This document shows, in pieces, positions 1 to 11,700 of a stretch of 64,000 bases of DNA. The stretch lies in assembly GCA_030248065.1 (NCBI GenBank), contig JASAMV010004350.1:1-64000 (forward strand). Direction: 5' to 3'. This DNA comes from Rhynchonema sp. JSB1_4. Lineage: Eukaryota > Nematoda > Chromadorea > Monhysterida > Xyalidae. Below the pieces are notes generated by a model. The model did not search any database and had not been told where the DNA came from. It saw only the letters and a list, made by a program, of their open reading frames with translations. Numbering within the stretch: the stretch's first letter is position 1; each line of letters begins with the position of its first letter. The position numbers were made by a program, and so were the translations under genes.

Positions 1-545
1 AAAGAAAAATGCCCCAAGGGGCATAAAAAAATATGGTTCCCTGGCTGACTGGCATAAAAGAACGATACTAGCTTGCACGACTTTGCTGATGTTTCATTAG
101 GCACTGGAATAAACGTAAGTGTGTTCTGAGCTGTTTGATACCGAACAGTAGACATTGAACCATATTCCCGGCGCGTGCTGTCTTGCCACCAGAGACACAG
201 GGCACGGAGATATTGAAAGATTGCAATATTCTCTTTACTCCTCTCCTTGTTGAACCATCGTGCGCAACCGAAGACTGCACAGTTACCGTCGTGAGGTTGA
301 AAAGAAGAAACAGTTGCCTGGGTTTGCACGAAAGTTTCGATATCGGCTGGGCGTTGGTTGAAAAGAGTTCGCGCCGGGAATATGGTTCAATGTCTACTGT
401 TCGGTATCAAACAGCTCAGAACACACTTACGTTTATTCCAGTGCCTAATGAAACATCAGCAAAGTCGTGCAAGCTAGTATCGTTCTTTTATGCCAGTCAG
501 CCAGGGAACCATATTTCTTTTATGCCCCTTGGGGCATTTTTCTTT
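1..545. repeat. Foldback structure with about 170-bp inverted arms
   Basis: Bases 1-170 reappear as their reverse complement at about 377-545. Both arms include the GCCCCAAGGGGC palindrome and the GTAAGTGTGTTCTGAGCTG stretch. About 200 bp of non-repeated sequence separates them. The same structure occurs at about 54700-55250 inside the partner copy, so the foldback is an integral end of the 2.4-kb element and not a later insertion. Confidence 0.8.
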
Positions 546-1028
546 CTTGTGTCGTTCTTTTATATCGCGCAAGCGTCAAACAGAGAACCCGGATAAATCA
601 GGCACAGAAAGTTTTCAGTTCCGGCAAGCAATGGTTCTAACTAAGAAAATGTCGACCATCAGACTTTTCTCAAGTAATCAACGCACATGAGCGCAATGAG
701 GTGTGGGGGTCAGTTTAAGGATGCTGTACTTTTTGGCAGGATATATGAATCGGTGGTTATCGTGACATAAGGCCAATTTTGTGTTTCGATTTCACTATGG
801 GGTTCTAACAGTGGAGACACGCTTGTGTCTGCGTCTTCACCCACCACTGAAACAAAACTAACGCAGTGCCCCACGCGCATGTCTATGCTTTTGAGGAACA
901 TGGTAACTTGTCAAGTTATTTATTTTTTTTTAATTTACCGCCAGGTATGTATTTGACACCCTAGGTACCATCATTTATAGCGCACTGAATGCGCATCGTC
1001 TCAGAGAATGGCACTTGTTGGTTTAGTA

Positions 1029-1443
1029 CAGTGTAGTTCCTGGTCCGGAGGGGGAACAGACGTACCCTCCACTATTTTCGGAGGGGGAACAGACGTACCT
1101 ACCTGGGGGGGGAAGGGGGGGGGGGGAAGTCCCAATTTGGGGGGGGGGACGGAAAAAAGTCATTTTTTGAGGTCGAAAAATTGGACTATTTTTGCCTTCT
1201 TTTGCGAAAAATCCCCTATAAAAAGGGTATTTTGGCGTTTTTTTGGAGGTTTCACCTAAAGTTTACCTATTTTTGGCCTAAAAATGCCTATTTTAGGCCT
1301 AAATTTGCCCATTTTAGGAAAAAATTGGGGGGAGCAGACGTACCCGGAGGGGGAACAGTGGGGCAGGCGTACCTCGGAGGGGGAACAGACGTACCCGAGG
1401 GGGGGTGGGGGGCCCCCCCACCCCCCCCCCAGGAACTACACTG
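1029..1443. mobile_element. hAT-like MITE, CAGTGTAGTTCCTGG family, 415 bp
   Basis: The element begins CAGTGTAGTTCCTGG and ends with the exact inverse CCAGGAACTACACTG. It is flanked by the perfect 8-bp duplication GTTTAGTA (1021-1028 and 1444-1451). The partner repeat near 54210-54225 carries the uninterrupted site with a single GTTTAGTA, so it shows the pre-insertion state. Sub-terminal G-rich tracts and an interior of AAAATGGGCATTTTAGG-like repeats recur in sister copies. No coding capacity. CAGTG ends with 8-bp duplications are typical of hAT elements. Confidence 0.95.
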
Positions 1444-1837
1444 GTTTAGTACCAAGCAAAGCTGTGCAATGAACTTCCATGCCCCCTGTCCCTCCAGCTT
1501 CAGCAATGAAATGAGTGTCAAACATCAGTCTCCAGATTGCTTTGTTGGCGGCCATCGCATCTGATCTTCGATTCAATGTCACGTAAAAATTACCATCTTC
1601 CATCAAAAGTCAAATTATAAAATGCGGAAATGCTTCGAATATTAGAGAGCAACAGCAATTTTAATTAGGAAGTTGATACCTTGTGCGTATTTTATCATGA
1701 ATGACATCACAGCGCATAAACTTCGAACCGCACCTGTGCTTAATAATTAATCTCAAATAAAAACACGAAAAAACTGAAAAATGTTATCCAGAATTCATTA
1801 AAAGTTTGTAAAAATACAACAAAGTTGGCTGCGCGCG

Positions 1838-1915
1838 TGAATGTTTGAACCCGCGGCCTTTCATATTCAGTGCTGCGCGTTATACCGCTCGGACATCGCT
1901 TCGCCAATCTCCTTC
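1838..1915 (-). repeat. tRNA-like SINE head (degenerate)
   Basis: On the minus strand an A-box-like TGTCCGAGCGG is followed about 40 bases later by the B-box-like GGGTTCAAACAT. Together they resemble the internal RNA polymerase III promoter of a Ser/Leu-type tRNA. No convincing acceptor stem can be folded, so this is a tRNA-derived remnant. The equivalent position of the partner repeat (about 53745-53825, plus strand) keeps the same two boxes. Confidence 0.5.
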
Positions 1916-1959
1916 ACAAGCTTTACTACATATGTAACTACGCGTGCATTGCTGCATTG

Positions 1960-2042
1960 CCTGTTGTGCTTGCTGCCTGTGTGTGTGTGCTGGCTGCCTG
2001 CCTGCCTGTGTGTGTGTGTGCTGGCTGGCTGGCTGTGTGTTG
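1960..2042. repeat. TG/CTGG/CTGCC microsatellite
   Basis: Short tandem units of TGTG, CTGG and CTGCCTG alternate here. The inverted partner copy carries a length-variant version at about 53610-53690. Several short open frames rich in Cys, Leu and Val that cross this stretch are artefacts of the repeat. Confidence 0.8.
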
Positions 2043-2207
2043 TGTTTAATACATTGTGCGCTTTATGAATCAGGCAACTACGTAGCGTGCACTAATGCAT
2101 TATTGTGTGTGTCTGAGCGTCCATTTTTGAGCTGAAAAACATTTAACGAATTGGAATTAATATATTTTTGACGTAACAAAAATTAAAAACACATATAACC
2201 GCTGATT

Positions 2208-2516
2208 TTGGCTTTAGAACAACACATTCTGTACAAAAAGTCATGGTCTGGAACCGTTCATACTAAAAGTTACGAACTCGGCGATAGCACCACCGTGTTT
2301 CTCGAGTACGAAAACCACATAAACAACTTTAATAGTTCTGGTAACCCAACTTTTCGGCGAAATTTTACTTCGGGAAGCACACTTTACATACAAAATGTCG
2401 TGGTCATGGTCTGGAACCGGTCTCAGTCGTGGAGTTACGAAGTCGGCGATAGCACCATCGTGTTTCTCGTGTGCGAAAACCCTATATGCGATATTAACAT
2501 TTTTGGTGTTCAGTAA
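2208..2516 (+). other. 102-codon open frame shared by both copies of the 2.4-kb repeat
   Basis: An ATG-initiated frame of 102 codons ends in TAA. The inverted partner at 53122-53430 (minus) keeps a frame of the same length with about six amino-acid differences and no frameshift. The product contains an internal duplication: two related segments with GDST and VFL motifs lie about 65 residues apart. No known domain is recognised. The differences I can see are largely amino-acid changing, which argues against strong selection, so this may be an accident of two young copies. Confidence 0.3.
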
Positions 2517-2790
2517 CGTCTGGGCCCTGACTAGTTTTTTGTGGAAAAAAAAAGGAGAAGAACGTTTTTACAAAAATGACAACTGTATCTTGCCCGCGAT
2601 TGCGCGTGTGGGCACACAGCGGGATGAAATTTTGTGTGGCCATTTTGGGGCACGGTATATAGATTGTGTGCAAGTTTGAGCTCATTCGGCTGAGTATTGT
2701 TGAAATAGCGCACGATCAAAATTTTCAGAAAGCGCACTATAGGGAATGAACCATATGTCGCTTAGCATTACCATGCTAGCTCCGATTAGA

Positions 2791-5700
2791 TTATCCATGC
2801 TACGGTGAACTAAAGGTCGCTTCATATGATTACGACGTTTTGTATTGAACCAGTGAGGCTCGAACGCTTTTCACACTGAGTCTCAATGACCATCAATCGG
2901 TTTTTATATGGTTTATTTCTTCATTTTAATCTCAGCTTTAGTTACGGACCGCACGTGCTGAGGATTTATGCAACCGCAGGTTCTGTTCTGCTCTGTCCAA
3001 AAAAACTGGGCCGTAAAAATTTTTATGTGCGCTCACAGAACCAAAGCCACCTGTTTGTTAGTCCGGTCGCGCCGGTCACAGGATGGCTCAGAGGCGCACG
3101 TTTTTTGTCATAAACCCGCCGGTATCGGTATCTAAATTTAACCAGTGAGAGAGAGTGCAGTAGGCTCAGTCAGCGTCACTCAAGTTCTAGAATGACGAAC
3201 TTATACAACAAGTGACAACCAGTCGTCAACAACACTAATATGCACCGATATCCTCTATTCGCATCAAGTGAGTCACCGTCAGAGAGACAGGTGCGCTTGG
3301 AAAGAAAAAGGGGGCTCAAATTTGACGACAACGACTCTTCAAATCCAATCAGCACTCAACCGAATGTGCCCATGTCAACGTTCCCGTCCATTATCTATGT
3401 GACATCAGCTCGCAGCTGTCACACTCGAATCACACAACAAGTACAAACACGCAACTGTTGCGAGCTGCAATGTCCTATGTCGTCTTGCTGCGAGGAGCAC
3501 CGTTTTGTCAGCTCTGGTTTCCCGCCAACAGGCAAGGCGCAAGTGTGTCTTTGTGTGGTTCCTCTTTGTTCCAGCCTGTCCCGTTACTCATCAGCGGTAG
3601 CGGTGGGCGCGAGACATAATTTTTGACGCTCCAACTGATCTATATATGTATGGTACATTGGTCGTTGAACATGTTATGTTTTTTTCGGCGGGTTCTATCA
3701 CTTGCTCTGTCCCACACAGAAAACCCTCTCTGTGGGTCTGTCGGCCTGTTGTTTTTCGGAACTGCTGCTAAAAATTTCCACGCGGAAACCAGAGACACCG
3801 ACGAACAGCAGCAAGGTTATGTTGTTTTTACTTCGGAGCAAATCGTTTTTCGGCGGCAACAGTAGAACGCACAACAGCCCGCTGAATTGTACTATGCAAC
3901 TCAAATAGTAAGATCAGATCCGTTCTTTTGTACTACAGTTTGTGCTTCCATTCCAATCTTCGTGTGGTCGTCATAACGCTGCGTGTGACATTCCGTTGTG
4001 TTCACCTCCCACCCACGGCGTCAAACAATCGAAATACATAAACAACACAACTTGTTATTATCGCAGCAGGTGGCATGATTGGCCGGATTTCTACAGTGCG
4101 CAGCACTTTGTGCACGCATGACGCGTTCTAGTAACATTGTTTCAAGCAAAGATATAGCCCCAAGGTGCACACTTCTGCTGGCTTTTGTCTTCTTGGCGTT
4201 AACTTGCTGCCTGTGGACCACGTGTGGGTTTGACTTTTGGCTCTGACCCGCAGTAACGGTACTCTCAGTGCACTAACGTTAAAACCATGTAGTGCACTTC
4301 CTTTCAAGATAAGACCTCAATCTTTGCAAGTGGCAAGCACCTGAGATGGAATTTGTAATCTAAGCTCCATTGTTGAATTAAGGAAGATCTTATCTTGCCC
4401 AATAATTCATCATATCTGTTGTCTGATTGAATACAGGAGCAGCAGTAAAACCCCTTGATTATGTCATTGAATAATTCAGGCCTCACCCTTGCGCACAATG
4501 GCTCAGTCGTCAAAAATTACTGGTCACTCTTTCACACGCTTATGCTTCCAGTATCCATTCAGCCATACGTTATCTGGCCATTTTTTATTGTTTCTAATCT
4601 CATGCCCATACGCGCGCCAACGAGTATTGTAGTAAAAATGTAATTGCGCGTGTGCGCACATACGTAGAAAACGAAGCAAAACGGTACTGAGGCACATAGG
4701 CGGCACACGCGCATAAATCAGTCCAAACAGCCATTTTTATGGTTAATTTGAATATATGATCGGACCGGGGCGGGGCAACGGGGTTGCAATATTGCTGCAC
4801 CAACGTTCATTCAAGCTAACAATAGTGCTATACTGTTCTTTTAGCACCAGAGACAATCAAAACTGGCCTCTGTGGGCAAGCACAAGATGTTTTTAATTAC
4901 GGTAGTCCAGCTACATAGTACCAAAAGCATGCGCTTTTGATTGTTTGCTCGTGTCATGTGCTGTTGTGCACGCATGGTTCCACTCGCAGTCACAAAACCA
5001 CGCATGACCCACAGGGGTGCAAGGCACAGCTGCTCGCAATCCGATTAAAATGTGCGCCTGCGTCTGCTGTTTACCGTACACCAACACACCACCAGACCTC
5101 AGAGGTCCCTCGTGGCACTGGGTGTACAATGTGTGTTTCCAGTTGTCCTTCCAAGCGTGTCTAAAAAACATTCGACCGTGAACAACGAGTGTTTTCGACT
5201 GAACGGCTGATGATGATCGCGCAAACAATGCTGCCATCACCCCTTGCCGTTCACTCACTCACTTCCCATTGTCAAGCTGTCAGTCTGTGTGGCTATGATG
5301 CTGGTCACTCACATGTGGCCAGTGGTCATCAACCAATGTGTGGCATACCATTGATATGTACACGTCTGCAGCTGCTGCACTGGTCAAACAAGTGTGATGG
5401 GCTGACCTGGGGCACAACTTTGCGCGTGCCTCGCGATCTGTCCATCAAAATCACAACTGATGCCATAATGAGGGCATAATGGACAATCACACATTGTTTC
5501 ATTGCCCAGTTTATCCATCACAATAGCGTTTGTTTGTTACTGGCATGTCAGCACAAGCACTTCGCTTGTCAGCTGTCCGGCCAGCAAGCAACACAAACTT
5601 TCGCCACAATTGGCATACTTATCTTACCAACTGACTGTTGTTGTCACATGTGCGTCTTTGTGTGTCGTGTGGTATATACATACGTTTCCTTCCTTGGTGC

Positions 5701-8700
5701 TTCCATTCCAGCGCTCTAACACTTTAGTTAGCCCAATTTGTGGCGAACTTTATGCAGTACTGCTGAACTAGTAAACACGTACTTATTATACAATAATCCG
5801 AGCTTGCGCCATGTATTTACTCTTGCACACTTCTTAGGCATCCTGTTGCATTCTGCTTATTCTGGTTTACAGCTGTGAAACTTGTGCTGCGATTTCGCAT
5901 GTTTCCCTTATTGAGACGTTTGTTTCCATTGTGTCTCTTCACGATTATTATTGTTATTATTTTCCAGTCATAGCAACGCAATTGTCCATGGCCTTCCTGG
6001 AGCTATGTACGTCGATTACATACCGATATATACTACAACAAACAATACATTCCATGCGTAATCCCATAAATGGTAACTTTTCAACTGCTGCATGCGCTAC
6101 ATTCATGGAGGCACATACTAGCATCAGCACCACATACGGATGCAGGATGCGTCAGTTGTTTACTTGGGCTCTTTCTCACGTGGCGGCAGATCAACTGCAA
6201 ACAACACAGATAACACAAAATTTAGCACCACATAAATCATAAATTCGCGCTTTCGTATTTCGTAACCCGTTGTACCTATACGTTCCTGTCATGCCTGCAC
6301 GATTTGTGATTCGGAGTAATGACCAACCAGCGGTCCGGCTACTTTTTCGCAATTTGGCCCACTAACGTTTAGCACATGCTCAGCATAATTGCGCGGCGCC
6401 GTGGCTATTGGGGGACGTTCACAGTAAGCCATAGGCCACAGCATAAATTGTCATAAATCTTTCCGGGCTGTCAGTTGACATAATAAATGTAAAAAATATG
6501 GTCGTGCTGCTTACGCGCCAGGCCGGCAGCACACCAAGTGACTAATGACCCGCCCCGTGCTTTCGCCAGGTATGCTCGTATCCTCATGTCCGGCTTTTCG
6601 GATTCTATAGCTATAAATTCCTAGTCCGGGCCGTCATCTGGCAATATTACCCTTGCTGCGGATGTAATGTGCGCGTTTTGTTGTCCAGCCGAGAGGCGAC
6701 CTAATCCGGCTTCCTCTGGCCCAACTAAATAACAATATCGCATCATTCTCTAATCGGATCCGGTTGGTCATCCATCCAGCCTAAGCTAGCTAATGAAAAA
6801 CAACGCGCTTTTCAATCATTCAGAGCAGCAGTGTGTCATTCTAATTAGGTCTACACTCGCGTGTTCTCGAAAAGGTTGTGAGCAGGTATGGCCAGATCAA
6901 ATGCTATAGATTACACCGCACGCCAACGGACAAGCTTGGCCAGCGATACATAGTCGGCCAGTGGGATCAGCGGGCACGCGACAAGTAACCAATCTGGTGT
7001 CTAATACGATCCGATCGTTACAACGGCCACTGATCCATGGACACAAAGACGCACTGTGTGTGATACGGACAGTTCACACACTGCGCATGTCTGCTGCCAC
7101 ACGCACTGCACAACAACAATATAAATATCCATTCACACTGATCCGGAGGTATGTATGGTGTGCGACCGGTCAGTGATATTCTGGTGATATATTTTTGCGC
7201 GATGCATTATTTTTATGCGTGCACACACCACAAAAGGTTACCGTAACCCCACGTCGGCCACCACCATTTATCCAGCCATCCATATGTTGCTTTTTATTCT
7301 CGAGGGGCGCACGTAGGACGTATACATGAACGTATATCTGTCAAAACCATGATATGTCACTCTTGTAATAAGGAGTGCTTATGGTGCTAATCACCAGCTC
7401 GGGTGTGCACACATTATGTGCAAAGGTATAGGTGTACACTTCCATATTTTAATGGGCGGACCAGGTATGGGTACGCCGTGTAATTACACCTTGAACAGGG
7501 ACGACAGCAATAGCAGCAGTTGCTTCTGTTGGTGGAGGTTGGTACGCCACAAGATTGTAGTGTGTACCTGTACGGCGGCGGGCGCCTTTAATCTCATCCC
7601 AGCCCAGCAGAATCTTAGCAGAATTTCTCGGGTCGACGACAGAGGGCGAAAGTCACTGTCGTATAACCACACCACCCACTGTTGTGGAGGGAAGGGAGCA
7701 CATATTGCTCGGCACGCGACCAAAGACGGACGCCCCTGCGTGTGTTTGGGTATGGTATTGAGACCGAAATTAGGTTTGGGATGCAGCGCGAGGGGCCACA
7801 AAACGAATAGCACCCCTGGGACGTGCACATAGTCACCGTAGATGGCCGGCGGCTGTGATTGTTACTTCCTGTGTCCCTGCATAGAGCTGCGGAATGCCAG
7901 CAAAGAGCAGGTGCTATTAATACGATCTTAATTATTGGCACATGCATAATGGCGCACCGCGCACATGCACTGTGTACACTCGCGTATGGTGGTGTACACA
8001 TGAAAGTGCGTTGCATCTTATTATTATTACCTTCTATTATCAACATCTCTCCATTATTACAGTAGTATTGTACTGTGTGGTCACAGGCCAAGAGCCAGGT
8101 GGTTACCGACCATTGTAAGCCACAACAACGCCTTTGAGCTATCAAAACGTTCATTACGAGCACCGCGGGCATTTAGAGAGCAGAGATGGATAGCCCAGTT
8201 CAGTCGCAGTGGTCTCGTCAGTAACGCACAGTATCTGGTTTGTATCCGGCAGTTACTATTTTAGTGTTGTGCTCCATTGTGTCTGTCTGTCGTGACATCT
8301 TGCCACTGTACGTTTCTTTGCCCATTCATCTTCTGTGATGGCGCACAGGTCTGCTCTGCCACTCTGGCGCGCAATTGTTACTTTTATGCATGACTAAAGT
8401 TGCGTCTGAGGCCAACAACAACAGCAAACTTTGGTTATATATGGCTGGCGGTCGTTTAGGGCTATTTTTTCCTCGGAGAAAAGGTCATTTCTGCCTTTTG
8501 ACGGCCCAATGCCGCTCAGTAATACAGCTAATGTGCGCCGACAGCAAGTGCACGTGCACGCATGCGCCCGTCTTATCTTATTTAGTCAGTCGAGTTGAGT
8601 CGACCCGGCTTCCTCTTGTTGCCCTCTATGTCCGCACGCTATCATTGGCTGGCACACGCGACAACACAATTCAATTTTTTTACTTTCTGATTTCCGGCCC

Positions 8701-11700
8701 GACTAACTAAAAGGCCGCAGAGTGCACGCAGCATCATAGATCTGTGAGTCAGAATGAAAAACAACTGCAGGCAGCCCGCGAACGACCCAGTAATGCAATC
8801 AGGTTTTTTGCTACATACTTTGCTAATGCGTCCGTGGTGTGGCGTGTCGCCCCCAAGTGACAAGTGGCTTGGACCTGGCCTAGTTAACCATAACCATTTA
8901 TCAGGTTTGGCTGCGAGGCGACCTCAAATGCACGCGCATTGTAACCTCGATCATGTATCACAAATGTGCAGTCATGGAGACAAAGATACAGGTATTGGAG
9001 CACTTTGAAATCGTGCCTTTATCCGAATTGATAGATATACGATTCTTTCCGGCATAACAACAACAACGACAACAAGTGTAAACCTTGGAACATGGGTAGC
9101 AACCAGCCGTTCGTTGTTATGCGCGGTTATGACGATGGACGGCAATAAATAATCGATCTCGTTCAGCGCTGTTCCGGTCGCACGGCCGTCGTAAAAAAAT
9201 TGACTGCACCAGCCAGCCACCACATGTGTGTGTGTGTAATGGCGATCTCTGGTCGCTTTCCCTTATTGCGTTTATTTATTTGTATTTATTTTTGGTCGGC
9301 ATTTCAATGCCATAAACAAGGGCAAAACGAACGCAGTGCGTGTCTGTGTGACAAAGAACACACGCGTTCCCGTGTGTTGTTTGCTGCGATATCAGTGCAT
9401 GCCTGCATGCGTGTTCCGCCATTTGGTCGATGAATGCCGGCGATCCGTCTTTGTCATCTTTTTACAAAATAAACCAATTCGCCCACCATCCATTCCATCC
9501 GAGACCATGTCGCGCGTTGTGACAGTTACGAATGTGCACCCGTGGGATTCAAAGCAGCCGTTGCTGGCCTGCGGTCAGAGCCAGACCACCCAGCACGGTG
9601 CACGGGCAGAGTCCACCCTTATTATGATTATGCTAACAAGCGGCACAGGGTGCACCAGCGCACCAGTTCAAAACCGCTAAATTATTGCCGCCATGTGCGA
9701 GCCGGTCGCTGCTTACGAGCGTTGGCTTTGTTTTTTCAATGCGCTACCCGTTTTTTTACCCTCCCAAAAACATCATAATGCCCATAAATGGTGTGTGCGC
9801 GTGTGTGTGTTCGTGGCCATGTACAAATATAGGCAGCGGTTTGAGGCGGTGGAGCGCGCTGAATTAGTTTTTGCGACCAAAACCTGTCGCCTGACTGCCT
9901 TTCCAAGCAGCAACATCTGCCGGCCGTTCGTTATTTTCCACTTATATCTTTCGTCAACGGATACCAAGACGGCCATTATGCCACATGTTACCCGTGTTAC
10001 ACAAAGTGCACCACACTAACCAGCTCAGCACTTGTTTACGTGCCTGTGCGCCGCAGTGTGTAAACTGCGGTGCGCTGCTTACTAAGCGCCACACACATCG
10101 GGCGGTCGACAATGGGCACCTCATTGCCCAAACGACCAGGCCAATTCACTACCATCTGTCCCACTACGGTGTGTACCAATGTAATGTTGCTTCATATTGG
10201 CCATAAATTTATGAATCGTCCCCGTTCCTTGCACCGACTGTCGTTGGTCATTGATCATTGACGAAGTCAAGTCAAGACTTCGATATGACGACGCAATATG
10301 TTCGTCCGTTATTTACGATTATGATTATTGTCGCATTCGGTTAGTCGCACGAAAAACTTGTGTGATCTTGTGGACGCTTTGGCGAAGCGTGCCCATTCCC
10401 TCTTGCCCGGCACCTGCCTGCCTGCCTGTCTCTGCCAGTACTACTGCGGCTTTGATGTTGATTGCAGATGCAGATATGTATGAACACGACAGGACACTGG
10501 CCACATTTTTCATGTCTCGTGTCATCCAGGTGGCAATAATTTTGTGTAAAGTCCGTTATCCGCTTTGAGATCACATAGGAGATGTTATAAAGTGTCAAGT
10601 TGTCTATCATTTGCAAGTTGATAAAAGTCGGTCTCGGACGCATGTGGTGCGGATGTTCATAACGGTATAACTAGGTATGTATACGTATTTATGTATGTTA
10701 CTTAGTACTATATGCATTAGGCCGCTCTGATAGGATTACAGAATTGAACACGCGTCGTTACATCAAAGGTGCTTAGTGGGCGATTATTGCACGCCATGTT
10801 TCACCATAGTTACAATGATCCGACTGTCACCGTTTAGTAATATGTGGACATGACAAGTCGCAGGCATACACCAGCCAGTGCACAACTGCGCGCCCAGACT
10901 TGCACAAAGTTCTTACCTAATTTGACAGCAAGTGTCCGGGGGTGCGGGCGTGGCTGGCACTTGTGTTTTTCAAGACCTTCCACTTTTACTCGCACCCTGT
11001 ATGCCTGCGCGCCACCCCAAATCCAATCGGATGCGAAGCGTTACGTCGCGTGGTGCCATCTCATGCCTGAGAGCAGCACCACTGTGCTACTTTGCGTTGC
11101 GCGGCTTGTTAGCGCGAACGTATACCTACGTGTTACTGTTGTTCTGAGAGAGCGCGTCAGACACAATCATATTAAATTGGCACCGTTGTTGCTTCGCTTG
11201 CACACGAAATGTCTCGGGTCCGACAACTGAATAATCACAGAGTGGCCGCGCATGTCCACTCCAGGCTAATTGCCGCCACGGAGTTGTGGGATGCAGTATA
11301 ACAACTTGTTCCGCTCGACTTTCGAGCACTAAGCTGCTAGACACATGGGCTTGCAGTAATCTTGTGTCCGCTGGACAAGATGATTTTGCAGCCTTAGCAG
11401 TGGTCAGTCTTAGTTTTGCTCTGATTTTATCACAGTCACAACCGCAAGTCGGTGTGGCACAAATTTTAATCATTGGGTTTGACAGCTATATGTATGTACA
11501 CGTTTGTTTGCTCAACCGTCATAAATCAACGCTGGTGGTAATAATCACATCCAGCCAAGCAGCCAAGAATACCACCCACCACCAGGCCAGCTGTGCGCGA
11601 GCGAAAATTATCGCGCCAACGACGTCGAGCCCGCACGCTGCGGCAGTCCGTCGGGAATTGGCCGTGTGGCAAATCAACGTGCGCCACAAAACTAGTCATT

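Larger units (their letters stand above)
1..2790 (+). mobile_element. 2.4-kb dispersed repeat, copy 1 (inverted partner at 52850-55250)
   Basis: This stretch matches the reverse complement of 52850-55250 almost end to end. Shared landmarks are the GCCCCAAGGGGC motif, a GT/CTGG-rich microsatellite, a tRNA-like stretch and the terminal block ending TAGCTCCGATTA. Allowing for the 415-bp element and its 8-bp duplication inserted at 1029-1451, the two copies have nearly the same length. The left edge may lie outside the window. No transposase or reverse transcriptase was recognised, so the class is unknown. Confidence 0.85.

Noticed and set aside
3240..3626. 128-codon plus frame upstream of Toll
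   Set aside because: No domain, no flanking exons and Cys-rich low-complexity composition; comparable frames occur in all directions in this stretch.
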